DNA from: Aquimarina algiphila
GTDB taxonomy: Bacteria > Bacteroidota > Bacteroidia > Flavobacteriales > Flavobacteriaceae
Length of the DNA: 55,300 nt
Assembly: GCF_007489275.1 (NCBI RefSeq)
Contig: NZ_VLNR01000050.1
Coordinates: 1 to 55,300 of the forward strand
Direction: 5' to 3'
Part shown: positions 1-6,878 of the stretch, in pieces
How positions within the stretch are numbered: the stretch's first letter is position 1
Layout: the number at the start of each line of letters is the position of its first letter
The notes under the pieces: model-generated
Told to the model about the DNA's origin: nothing
The model's input: only the letters and a program-made list of their open reading frames with translations
Databases searched by the model: none
Position numbers and translations under genes: made by a program

Positions 1-27
1 TACAAGTTATTTAATACACACACTTTT

Positions 28-115
28 GGGGGTGGGTCAATTTAAACAAGAATAGGTGGGTCAGTTTAAATAGGATTTACTGGGTCAATATAATAGGAAT
101 AGGTGGGTCAGTTTG
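28..115. mobile_element. IS21-like element end (multiple terminal repeats)
   Basis: Four copies of a GGGTCA-centred repeat lie at 34, 58, 82 and 105, i.e. at steps of 24, 24 and 23 bases. The fullest form reads GGTGGGTCAGTTTAAA; the third copy is the most diverged. Regularly spaced copies of such a sequence are typical of IS21-family ends, where the transposase binds several internal sites. The body of the element would lie left of the window. The repeat array stops right where a phage-like reading frame starts, which suggests insertion into that gene. No transposase gene is visible, so the family call is an inference. Confidence 0.5.
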
Positions 116-490
116 GCAAGAATTTCCACCTATATACAATACATTTCTTTACCTCATGATAACCTGAAACTGGTATTGGAAATCTGGTACGACCCACAAC
201 TGTTATGGCAAGATGGAAGCCGTAAAGATGGTACCGATAATACCCCGGTCATAACAGCAATAAATGAGTTTTTATACACCCTTGAATTTAACGGGGAATT
301 GATACTTACCAAGCTTATCGATTATCTGCAAAATGTAGAAGGGGTGAAAATTCCTAAGTTACGCCAGGCATATTCCAAATATGGAAGTTTTGATTATCAG
401 GTTATAGATGAAACTTACATCGCCAGAGCCGGGTATATGCGTTTGGATTTGGATACTACTCAAATAAACTACCTGCCCCGTGAACTTTGA
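113..490 (+). pseudogene. 5'-truncated phage baseplate protein (J-like C-terminal part)
   Basis: A frame of about 125 codons, first usable codon TTG at 113, begins inside the last repeat of the IS-like end and has a stop upstream at 71, so it lacks a normal start. The protein contains DGTDNTPVITAINEFLY and a downstream helix-rich stretch with a VEGV motif, a layout I associate with the C-terminal part of baseplate J-like proteins of Bacteroidota prophages; databases sometimes mislabel these. It overlaps the next gene by 11 bases, as in packed phage tail operons. The likely history is a longer baseplate gene cut by an insertion element. The phage origin is fairly firm from the neighbours; the exact family is tentative. 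Confidence 0.5.
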
Positions 491-980
491 TAAAATATAC
501 ATCATAGACTATAACAAACTTATCGTTTGGTTATTACCGACTTTTTTAAGACAACCTAAACGTTTTGCTTGGTTAGAAGTATTGATAACCCCTGTAAAGG
601 TACTTCATGTTGACTTTTTAAAGTATCGTAAACAGGTAAATTATAAGTTAAGTCATAATTCACAGGTATGCTATTTGCAAAAAGTGTTGAACGATGCCTT
701 TGATAACGAATTAAGACGTATTTATATTGAAAATGGGGTGTTTTTGAAAGCTTTATATGTATATACTCCTGAAGAGGAGTTACCTGTTTATATCGGTACA
801 GAATACATATACAGCGATGAAGATTTAATTGGAGGACAGGACGATTTTATAGTAAATGTGCCTATCGATTTAAAACCATCTTCCACTATAGCTTTAGAGG
901 GGATTTTAAGTGATATGAAAGGATTAATTAATGAATATAAACTAGCATCAAAAACATATAGTATAACATGGACAGAGTAG
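480..980 (+). CDS. Phage baseplate/tail protein, unnamed
   Basis: A 166-residue protein starting inside the end of the baseplate fragment (11-base overlap) and overlapping the collar gene by 13 bases, so the three are translationally packed. No signal peptide or membrane segment is evident. The first half is basic and hydrophobic; the second half is acidic, with a PEEELPVYIGTEYIYSDED stretch. I do not recognise a named domain. Its place between a J-like protein and a tail-collar fibre matches the gpI-type position of contractile tail clusters, so a role in linking baseplate and fibre is inferred from position alone. Confidence 0.5.
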   Translation: MNFDKIYIIDYNKLIVWLLPTFLRQPKRFAWLEVLITPVKVLHVDFLKYRKQVNYKLSHNSQVCYLQKVLNDAFDNELRRIYIENGVFLKALYVYTPEEELPVYIGTEYIYSDEDLIGGQDDFIVNVPIDLKPSSTIALEGILSDMKGLINEYKLASKTYSITWTE

Positions 981-1873
981 AACTATATAGTGGAGGGTTT
1001 CCCGTGACAACTACCACTTTTAATTTTTTACAAGAAGCTTATGGAAAGGCTATAAGTGCATTAACAGCATTAGGAGGTGAAACCTTTATTTTAGAAGGTG
1101 TCCAGGTAGTCGGTGATAATATTACCGATGGTACCATTGTATATAATGGTGAATACCTTCCGTTTTCAGGAGGGACGTTCAATGAGACGGTAAGTATATA
1201 TGAGGATGTACAAGAAGTGGCCTATAACCAGGACAACGATAATGACGGTAATTTAGACCTGAAACGAGCATACGTTAAACGATATGCAAAATGCGGAACT
1301 GATGGCATAGAGTCCTTTAATTTTGATTTATTAAAAAGCTTTACACCACTTACAGGGTTATCCATGCCAATAGGCTCTATAATGATGTGGAGTGGTTCAG
1401 TTGCTAGTATTCCAAAAGGATGGGCGCTTTGCGATGGTGCAAATGGTACTCCTGACTTAAGAAATAGGTTTATAGTGGGCGCAGGAAGTTCTTATAATGT
1501 TGGTGCGAAAGGTGGGGCTGATCAGGTAACATTGACTCAAAGCCAAATGCCATCTCATAATCATACAGGGAATACTAATAATGCTGGAAATCACAGGCAT
1601 ACAGGATCAACCTACTCCGGAGGTAGTCACAGCCATTCTGTACCAAATGAAAATGGTGTAAATGGAGGATCAGGGGTGCATTTTAGAATAGAAGGACGTA
1701 ACAGAGCTAGACAATCAGGAACAGTTGCAGGAAGTCACTCACACACTTTAAATATGAGTTATGCAGGCAATCACAACCATGCTTTTACAACTAACTCAAA
1801 AGGTGGTAATGCTGCTCATGAGAATAGACCACCATATTATGGATTGGCTTTTATAATGTTTAAAGGATTATAG
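968..1873 (+). CDS. Phage tail-collar fibre protein
   Basis: A 301-residue protein with a tail-collar domain at about residues 134-175: PIGSIMMWSG, then GWALCDG and TPDLRNRFIVGAG. After this comes a Gly/Asn/His-rich shaft with HxH motifs (HNH near 197, HRH near 209, HSH near 221, and more towards 257 and 269), and a typical PPYYGLAFIMFKG tail. In known long tail fibres, HxH motifs of three chains bind metal ions along the needle; that role here is by analogy. It is probably the receptor-binding tip of the tail of this prophage remnant. The same collar domain also occurs in microcystin-dependent-protein homologues outside phages, but the neighbours favour a phage tail. Confidence 0.85.
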   Translation: MDRVELYSGGFPVTTTTFNFLQEAYGKAISALTALGGETFILEGVQVVGDNITDGTIVYNGEYLPFSGGTFNETVSIYEDVQEVAYNQDNDNDGNLDLKRAYVKRYAKCGTDGIESFNFDLLKSFTPLTGLSMPIGSIMMWSGSVASIPKGWALCDGANGTPDLRNRFIVGAGSSYNVGAKGGADQVTLTQSQMPSHNHTGNTNNAGNHRHTGSTYSGGSHSHSVPNENGVNGGSGVHFRIEGRNRARQSGTVAGSHSHTLNMSYAGNHNHAFTTNSKGGNAAHENRPPYYGLAFIMFKGL

Positions 1874-1896
1874 CTTACTTAAGGGGATGGTAAAAA

Positions 1897-2006
1897 AGTC
1901 CTCCAGTTTTAAAAAATATCTCACCACTTTTTAAACCAAGCGCACCAAGCGACTGGAGGACTAAAGTCTTCTGGTTCCTTGGTGTGTTTGGTTTGTGGTG
2001 AGATGT
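1897..2006 (+). repeat. Very long imperfect hairpin with a competing third strand
   Basis: The gene-free 221 bases between the collar and methyltransferase genes hold a near-continuous stem. Bases 1918-1927 pair with 1995-2004; after a five-T bulge, 1933-1949 pair with 1978-1994 (two G-T pairs); 1952-1962 pair with 1965-1975 (three G-T pairs, essentially no loop). In addition 1897-1907 (AGTCCTCCAGT) is a perfect complement of 1952-1962, so the inner arm has two alternative partners and the alternative fold has pseudoknot-like topology. It could be a strong terminator or attenuator, a cruciform, or a non-coding RNA. I found no reverse transcriptase or other partner in the window. Confidence 0.7.
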
Positions 2007-2094
2007 AACAAAAATAGGGATATTAATTAAAAAAGTAGACAAAAAAATGAATTGATATTAAGTAAAAAAACAGAGGAAAACAAAAGGAATAATA

Positions 2095-2949
2095 ATGGGA
2101 AAATGTAAACAAAAAATGACAAAGATGTACACAACGGCACCGTTGCCGTTTCAAGGGCAAAAACAAAATTTTATCAAGCAATTTAAAGAAGAACTTTCAA
2201 AACAAAGGGCTCCGGCCTTATATGTTGATTTGTTTGGAGGTAGTGGTTTATTAAGTAGAACAGCTAAAGACATACATCCTGAAGCAACAGTAGTTTATAA
2301 TGATTACGACAATTTTAGAGAGCGATTACAGGCAATACCCAAAACAAATGAACTTTTGGCTGACATACGAGTATTAGTTGAAGGGATAGCTAATAAATCA
2401 AGGATTGATAATGATATTAAAACACAGATTATCGATCGTATTGCACAAGAGAAGGGATATATAGATTATATTACCATTTCCTCAAATGTGCTATTCAGTC
2501 AGAACTATGCGAATAGTATTGAAGCTTTAAAAAAGGAAAGTTTCTATAATAGAGTGCGTAAGTCAGATATTACCCTAGCGGATGATTATCTGGATGGATT
2601 AGAAATAGTAAGCATAGATTACAAACAATTATTTGAAATGTATAAAAACCATGAGCATGTAGTGTTTTTGGTTGACCCTCCTTATTTATCTACAGACTGT
2701 ACAACATATAAAAACTATTGGAGGTTAAAGGATTACTTAGATGTTTTGAGAGTGCTTATAGGGCAAAAGTATTTTTACTTCACTTCAAACAAAAGTAGTA
2801 TTGTAGAGCTTTGTGAGTGGATTGAAACCAATACAGGAGGCGTAAATCCATTTTATGAAGCAACCATTGTAGAACGTAAGACGAATATCAATCATCAATC
2901 AAGTTATACCGATATAATGCTCTTTAAATGGACTACCACGACAACATGA
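2095..2949 (+). CDS. D12-class DNA N6-adenine methyltransferase (Dam-like)
   Basis: A 284-residue SAM-dependent methyltransferase. Visible motifs: APLPFQGQKQNF near residues 15-26 (motif X-like), DLFGGSG at 45-51 (SAM-binding motif I) and DPPY at 194-197 (catalytic motif IV of N6-adenine enzymes). The length suits a stand-alone Dam-type enzyme. No restriction endonuclease gene is adjacent, so it looks like an orphan phage methyltransferase that protects phage DNA rather than half of a restriction system. It sits downstream of the tail genes behind a long hairpin and is followed by a clear terminator at 2975-3001. An internal ATG at residue 8 or 11 could be the true start. Confidence 0.8.
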   Translation: MGKCKQKMTKMYTTAPLPFQGQKQNFIKQFKEELSKQRAPALYVDLFGGSGLLSRTAKDIHPEATVVYNDYDNFRERLQAIPKTNELLADIRVLVEGIANKSRIDNDIKTQIIDRIAQEKGYIDYITISSNVLFSQNYANSIEALKKESFYNRVRKSDITLADDYLDGLEIVSIDYKQLFEMYKNHEHVVFLVDPPYLSTDCTTYKNYWRLKDYLDVLRVLIGQKYFYFTSNKSSIVELCEWIETNTGGVNPFYEATIVERKTNINHQSSYTDIMLFKWTTTTT

Positions 2950-2974
2950 TTTAAATAGTGTTTAAATGATATTT

Positions 2975-3001
2975 AAAAACCACTCTATATGAGTGGTTTT
3001 T
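2975..3001 (+). terminator. Rho-independent terminator after the methyltransferase gene
   Basis: An 11-base-pair stem (AAAAACCACTC at 2975-2985 with its complement at 2991-3001), a TATAT loop and a terminal T run, 26 bases after the stop codon of the methyltransferase. Confidence 0.85.
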
Positions 3002-3082
3002 TCATCAAAATAATCTATCAAAAAAGTTGCGTGCATTAGCGATTTTTTTTGCACTTTTGGTTTTGCCGATTATAAATATTAA

Positions 3083-3100
3083 CTAAATGCACAACGGGTT
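3083..3100 (-). repeat. Solo insertion-sequence end, inverted copy of 55177-55194
   Basis: CTAAATGCACAACGGGTT is the exact reverse complement of the 18 bases at 55177-55194, which begin an apparent insertion sequence at the right edge. Here it stands alone, 82 bases after the phage methyltransferase terminator, with no transposase beside it. The element body would have lain to the left. It marks the likely border between the phage remnant and the host chromosome. Confidence 0.5.
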
Positions 3101-3364
3101 TAATTATTATTATTTATTAAAAAATTTAATACTGAAACAAATATAGTAGACCTCGTCTTTTTACCTCCTCCCCATTTTCAGTGAATTTTACACCCCCGAA
3201 AATGGTATGAAAAATATCCTTTTTTTGAAATTAGCTAATCTAAAGAAAGAGCCTCAAGAATTTTCTAGGTTCAATATAAAAGGGCAAACATTACTTTAAA
3301 AAACACGAAATCTTCTTTTATCGAATAAAAAAGAAATTGATTAATGGGATAGGATTACTTATAC
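3101..3364. other. Intergenic stretch without a recognisable gene
   Basis: About 260 AT-rich bases. The only structure seen is a short dyad, CCATTTTC at 3172-3179 with GAAAATGG at 3198-3205. No open frame of useful length or RNA gene is visible. Confidence 0.5.
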
Positions 3365-3967
3365 TTATTCTAACAATAGTCTATCTATTGTTTCTCTTAC
3401 TTTGGATGAATTCCAATTTGCAGCATTTGTTTTATCTATAACTATATCTCCCTTTTTACTAATAATATAGGTCTGAGGAATAGGATTATTTACAAATGGT
3501 TTTGGTAGTTCTGATAAAGATCTATACACAGGGAAATCATAATTTTTATTATTCATAAACTTATGAAGCTCGGGGTCGTCATCTGTAGTAACAAATAAAA
3601 ACACAACCTTATCCTTATAATCGTTATAGAGTTTTTGCAAAGAAGGCATTTCAGCAATGCATGGTGGACACCATGTAGCCCAATAATTTATTAAAACAAC
3701 TTTATCTTTGGCTGTATCAAAATTAATCGACGTTGTATTTACACCATGTAATTTCCAATTATAAGAAGCAACTTGTGTTCGTTTATCTACTTCAACAATT
3801 CCTGGACTAAAGGAGAAAATTCTAGTTAGAAATATCTGCATCATCCCTCTAGTATTTGGGATAAAAAACAATACCAATACGATAGCAAAAACGATGTTAG
3901 AAATGTTCTTTTTATTAAATTTCATATTCCAAAAATTATTCAATACATGTTTCGTCTTAAAAAACAC
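3365..3967 (-). CDS. TlpA/ResA-like thiol-disulfide oxidoreductase
   Basis: A 200-residue thioredoxin-fold protein with one membrane segment near residues 23-37 and the active site WCPPC (Cys100 and Cys103). The cis-proline region is NPIPQTYII. This suits a membrane-anchored periplasmic protein of the TlpA/ResA/DsbE group that reduces disulfides, for example in cytochrome maturation or secreted proteins; the substrate is unknown. A second ATG at residue 15 (3925) would put the membrane segment closer to the N-terminus and may be the real start. No cytochrome-biogenesis genes are adjacent; the gene stands alone, next to the phage remnant border. Confidence 0.85.
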   Translation of the reverse strand: MFFKTKHVLNNFWNMKFNKKNISNIVFAIVLVLFFIPNTRGMMQIFLTRIFSFSPGIVEVDKRTQVASYNWKLHGVNTTSINFDTAKDKVVLINYWATWCPPCIAEMPSLQKLYNDYKDKVVFLFVTTDDDPELHKFMNNKNYDFPVYRSLSELPKPFVNNPIPQTYIISKKGDIVIDKTNAANWNSSKVRETIDRLLLE

Positions 3968-4068
3968 TGCAACTTACAAAATTACACAAACAAAATTATG
4001 ATACCCCAGAGATCTTAATAAGTTATAGTATCCACATACTTTATATTTAACTCAATTGTAAAACTAAT

Positions 4069-4093
4069 AAAGCGCAATCTTAGATTGCGCTTT
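4069..4093 (-). terminator. Hairpin terminator of the repeat lipoprotein gene
   Basis: AAAGCGCAATCT at 4069-4080 pairs with 4082-4093, giving an 11-12 bp GC-containing stem, about 100 bases after the stop of the minus-strand lipoprotein gene. The T-rich tail on the minus strand is modest. Confidence 0.65.
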
Positions 4094-4191
4094 AAAAACT
4101 AACAAATAAACAACGAACTGTTATTTTATACCTTTATAAAAAAGGTTAAATCATTAAGTCCAATTGTATAACCGATTGTTTGTGTATTTTT

Positions 4192-5610
4192 TTAAGGGAC
4201 AGGATTACGAGTAACTTCAATAGAATTTGAAAAATCGTAACATCCATCAAGACCACTAGTATTACTCATTGCTGTTAACCCTTGTAATCCATCTTCATAA
4301 CGTAAATACCAGATAAAACAAGTTCCCACTCCTGCTGCATTAAAATCTACATTTTCTACATCTGCTATTGTTGATGGTAACCCAAGAATTACACCAGTAT
4401 CATCAGTAATTACCCATGTTCCGTTTTTACCAGAAACATTAGTATTATCTAATGCAATACCGCTTACCATATCAGGTGTACCATCTACTGTAATGGTAAA
4501 AGGACCTCCAGTAATTGTTCCTCCATCAGGCTTATTACGCACCACTTCAACAGAGTTAGAAAAGTCAAATGTACCAACAAGGTCGCTAGTATTATTCATA
4601 GCTGCTAATCCTTGCAAACCATCTTCATAACGTAAATACCAGATAAAACATGTACCTCCACCTGCATCATCAAAATTTACATTTTCTACATCTGCCAATG
4701 TTGGTGGTAATCCGAGAATGTTACCCATATCATCAGTAATCACCCAAGTGCTATTAGCTCCAAATGCATTAGTATCATCTAACATAATACCGCTTACCAT
4801 ATCTGGCGTACCATCAACACAAAAAGTATAAGGTCCTCCTGATAGAGTCCCAGCATTTGTTACCTGGTTACGTACTACTTCAATAGAATTTGAAAAATCA
4901 AATGTTCCATTTAGATCACTGGTGTTATTCATAGCCGCTAATCCTTGTAAACCATCTTCATAACGTAAATACCAAATGAAACAAACTCCTGCTCCTGCTC
5001 CATCAAAATTCACACCTTCTACATCTGCTAGTGTTGGTGGTAACCCAAGAATTGTACCCATATCATCGGTAATCACCCAAGTACCGTTAGCTCCAAAAAC
5101 ATTAGAATCATCTAATTCGATACCACTTACCATATCTGCCTCTCCATCCACATTAAATTCGAATGGACCTCCCGAGATTCTTCCTGCATTCGTTACCTGA
5201 TTACGAACTACTTCAATAGAATTCGAAAAATCAAAAGTTCCGTTTAGATCACTAGTATTACTCATAGCTTCTAATCCGTCCAATCCATCTTCATAACGTA
5301 AATACCAAATAAAACAAGTTCCTGTACCTGCGTCATCAAAATTTACTCCTTCTACCGCTGTTATATTTGGTGGTAATCCTAGAATAGTTCCTGCATCATC
5401 TGTAATTACCCAAGTACTATTAGATCCTGAAACATTTGTATCATCTAAAGATATACCTGTTACAAGATCAGGTTCTCCATCAACATCAAAGGAGAAAGGA
5501 CCTCCTGAGATAGTTCCCGCGTTGACCACTATTGTATTGTCATCGTCATCACTACAAGAGACAGCTATAAAACCTACAGCTAACACCCCTATAATTAGTT
5601 TTTTTAACAT
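4192..5610 (-). CDS. Lipoprotein of four tandem ~111-residue repeats
   Basis: The start at 5610 is preferred because it opens directly on a lipoprotein signal (MLKKLIIGVLAVGFIAVSC, lipobox AVSC, then SDDDDN); the longer frame starts at 5652. The mature part is four copies of a ~111-residue unit with the core WVITDDxGxILGLPP, a VNFDxAGxGTCFIWYLRYED stretch and FDFSNSIEVVRN at the end. The copies differ at few positions; each has a Cys in GTCFIWY, and the third and fourth have another. I know related repeats from large extracellular proteins of marine Bacteroidota, where no function is assigned. An exported, surface-tethered role is inferred. The flanking Crp/Fnr gene and dyad may control it. 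Confidence 0.8.
   Translation of the reverse strand: MLKKLIIGVLAVGFIAVSCSDDDDNTIVVNAGTISGGPFSFDVDGEPDLVTGISLDDTNVSGSNSTWVITDDAGTILGLPPNITAVEGVNFDDAGTGTCFIWYLRYEDGLDGLEAMSNTSDLNGTFDFSNSIEVVRNQVTNAGRISGGPFEFNVDGEADMVSGIELDDSNVFGANGTWVITDDMGTILGLPPTLADVEGVNFDGAGAGVCFIWYLRYEDGLQGLAAMNNTSDLNGTFDFSNSIEVVRNQVTNAGTLSGGPYTFCVDGTPDMVSGIMLDDTNAFGANSTWVITDDMGNILGLPPTLADVENVNFDDAGGGTCFIWYLRYEDGLQGLAAMNNTSDLVGTFDFSNSVEVVRNKPDGGTITGGPFTITVDGTPDMVSGIALDNTNVSGKNGTWVITDDTGVILGLPSTIADVENVDFNAAGVGTCFIWYLRYEDGLQGLTAMSNTSGLDGCYDFSNSIEVTRNPVP
4195..5520 (-). repeat. Four direct repeats of about 333 bases
   Basis: The four protein repeats are also near-identical at DNA level; the plus-strand block CTTCATAACGTAAATACCA recurs at about 4293, 4623, 4956 and 5289. 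Units of about 333 bases in tandem can change copy number by recombination or slippage. Confidence 0.85.
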
Positions 5611-5664
5611 TGCTTTGTTTTTATGATTATTAGACCATAAAAATATTAACAACTATACTTTTAA

Positions 5665-5684
5665 AATGTTAGCCATCTAACATT
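5665..5684. promoter_or_regulatory. Perfect 8-4-8 dyad, possible Crp/Fnr operator
   Basis: AATGTTAG at 5665-5672 and CTAACATT at 5677-5684 flank CCAT. The five-base inner half-sites separated by four bases match the geometry of Fnr-type sites (TTGATnnnnATCAA). It lies between the Crp/Fnr gene (it overlaps that stop codon) and the lipoprotein start 55 bases downstream. It could equally be a short transcription hairpin at the end of the regulator gene. Confidence 0.4.
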
Positions 5685-6351
5685 AGGCAACAATTTTTAA
5701 TCGAATTTCTTTTCTATTAAAATCGATAATATTAGATTCTTTTAATTCGTTTAGAATGATATTTAAGGTAGGTCTTGATGTTCCTATCAAGTTTGCGATA
5801 TCTTTTTGAGTGTAAGGATGTTCTATTACCATATCTCCTGTATCAGGACAGCAATGTCCATAATCCTCTTTAAGTTCGTTTAAGAATTCTAACAATCTTG
5901 TTTTAGTATCTTTAAAAAGAAGTAATTGCAATCTTCTTTCTAAACGTTTAAAACGCATACCAATAAATTTATAAATTCTAAGACTAAAAGATTGATTATC
6001 TCTCATAAGCCCGTGCATGGTTTCTACTCCAATAGGACAAATAGAAGTTGTATTATCCACAGATTGAGCAAATTCTGTTCTTATATTTTCTCCTAAAATA
6101 GCTTTTTCTCCAAAAATCTCTCCCTTAGTTAAGATTGCTTTTACGACTTCGCAACCATCTTCTGCATAATATCCTATCTTAACTTTTCCTTTTTCGATAA
6201 GATATACTTTATTAGCAGAATCTTCCTCAAAATAGATATAGTCATTCTTTCGATAAGCGTCAAAATCGTGGTCTTTTTTATACCTTTTAAATTTATGAGG
6301 ACATAATACTTTGAAGAGGTTTGCATCCTCGAAAAACCAGACAGCACCCAT
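5683..6351 (-). CDS. Crp/Fnr-family transcription regulator
   Basis: A 222-residue regulator. Residues about 30-120 form a cyclic-nucleotide-binding-type beta roll (YIYFEEDSANKVYLIEKGKVKI, here abbreviated in meaning to the sensor core, then GEIFGEKAILG). A dimerisation helix follows, and a winged helix-turn-helix near residues 178-208 carries QKDIANLIGTSRPTLNIILN. No N-terminal Fnr-type Cys cluster is evident, so it is probably not an oxygen-sensing iron-sulfur protein. The effector is unknown. It is directly upstream of the repeat lipoprotein on the same strand, with a perfect dyad between, so control of that gene is a reasonable inference. Confidence 0.88.
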   Translation of the reverse strand: MGAVWFFEDANLFKVLCPHKFKRYKKDHDFDAYRKNDYIYFEEDSANKVYLIEKGKVKIGYYAEDGCEVVKAILTKGEIFGEKAILGENIRTEFAQSVDNTTSICPIGVETMHGLMRDNQSFSLRIYKFIGMRFKRLERRLQLLLFKDTKTRLLEFLNELKEDYGHCCPDTGDMVIEHPYTQKDIANLIGTSRPTLNIILNELKESNIIDFNRKEIRLKIVA

Positions 6352-6517
6352 GATGATTATGTTTTAAGATGTTAGTTATACACTTAAGTCGTAAAACGCT
6401 TAGCGTCCTTACATTATTATTTACACAACTTTATTTAAAGTTTTATAAACTATATCATATTAACATTACTCTAATAATTTCCTTTAGAAAAAGCATTATT
6501 TTAGTGTAAAGACACAT

Positions 6518-6546
6518 TCCCTGAGTGTTTTATTTAAGTTCGGGGA
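6518..6546 (+). promoter_or_regulatory. Small leader hairpin upstream of the peptide precursor
   Basis: TCCCTGAG at 6518-6525 can pair with TTCGGGGA at 6539-6546 (eight pairs with G-T wobbles), 18 bases before the start codon of the precursor gene. It could shape translation of that gene. Weak evidence. Confidence 0.25.
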
Positions 6547-6564
6547 GTATTACACAAAAACAAT

Positions 6565-6747
6565 ATGAAAAAAAAACTTTTAAATTTTGGAAAAAGCTTA
6601 AACAGAGCTCAACAAAGGAAAATTAACGGAGGCGGACCTTGCAGTGGTTATACAGGACCTATAGTAGTTTCTTGCAGTGAATATGAAGCACTTCCTCCAG
6701 AATACAAATTTTGCGTTATGGTTAGCGTAGAATGCTTTCCTATTTAA
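6565..6747 (+). CDS. Double-glycine leader peptide precursor (bacteriocin/RiPP-like)
   Basis: A 60-residue peptide with the typical Bacteroidota double-glycine leader: basic start, LNFGKSLNRAQQRKINGGG, cleavage expected after Gly23 or Gly24. The core of 36-37 residues has four Cys (26, 37, 50, 57) and several aromatic residues. Such leaders are recognised and cut by peptidase-containing ABC transporters, which also export the core. No C39 peptidase transporter, lanthionine synthetase or radical-SAM enzyme is in the window, so this is an orphan precursor. It has its own perfect terminator at 6821-6850. Function (bacteriocin or signalling peptide) is inferred from the leader only. Confidence 0.75.
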   Translation: MKKKLLNFGKSLNRAQQRKINGGGPCSGYTGPIVVSCSEYEALPPEYKFCVMVSVECFPI

Positions 6748-6820
6748 TTAATCACCATTTTGAAGCACTACATTATTTCTTATTCAGAATAACTTAGAAA
6801 TATATGATAGCTTAAAATAA

Positions 6821-6850
6821 AAACTCCTAAAATTTAAATTTTAGGAGTTT
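6821..6850. terminator. Perfect 15+15 base bidirectional terminator
   Basis: A loop-less 30-base palindrome (AAACTCCTAAAATTT followed by its complement) with T runs on both sides. It serves the precursor gene on the plus strand and acnA on the minus strand. Confidence 0.9.
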
Positions 6851-6878
6851 TTTTATTTAATAATTTATTTATCTCTTA

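Noticed and set aside
1897..2006. Retron msr-msd or diversity-generating element
   Set aside because: No reverse transcriptase, template repeat or variable-repeat pair is present near the hairpin.
2095..2949. Restriction-modification system
   Set aside because: Only the methyltransferase is present; no endonuclease gene lies on either side, and the phage context explains it as an orphan.
3083..3100. IS-like inverted sequences as integron attC sites
   Set aside because: The GTTGTGC/GCACAAC cores are in the wrong mutual order for RYYYAAC...GTTRRRY, and no integrase or cassette array is present.
4195..5520. Tandem repeats as a CRISPR array
   Set aside because: The unit is ~333 bases, contiguous and coding, with no spacers or cas genes.
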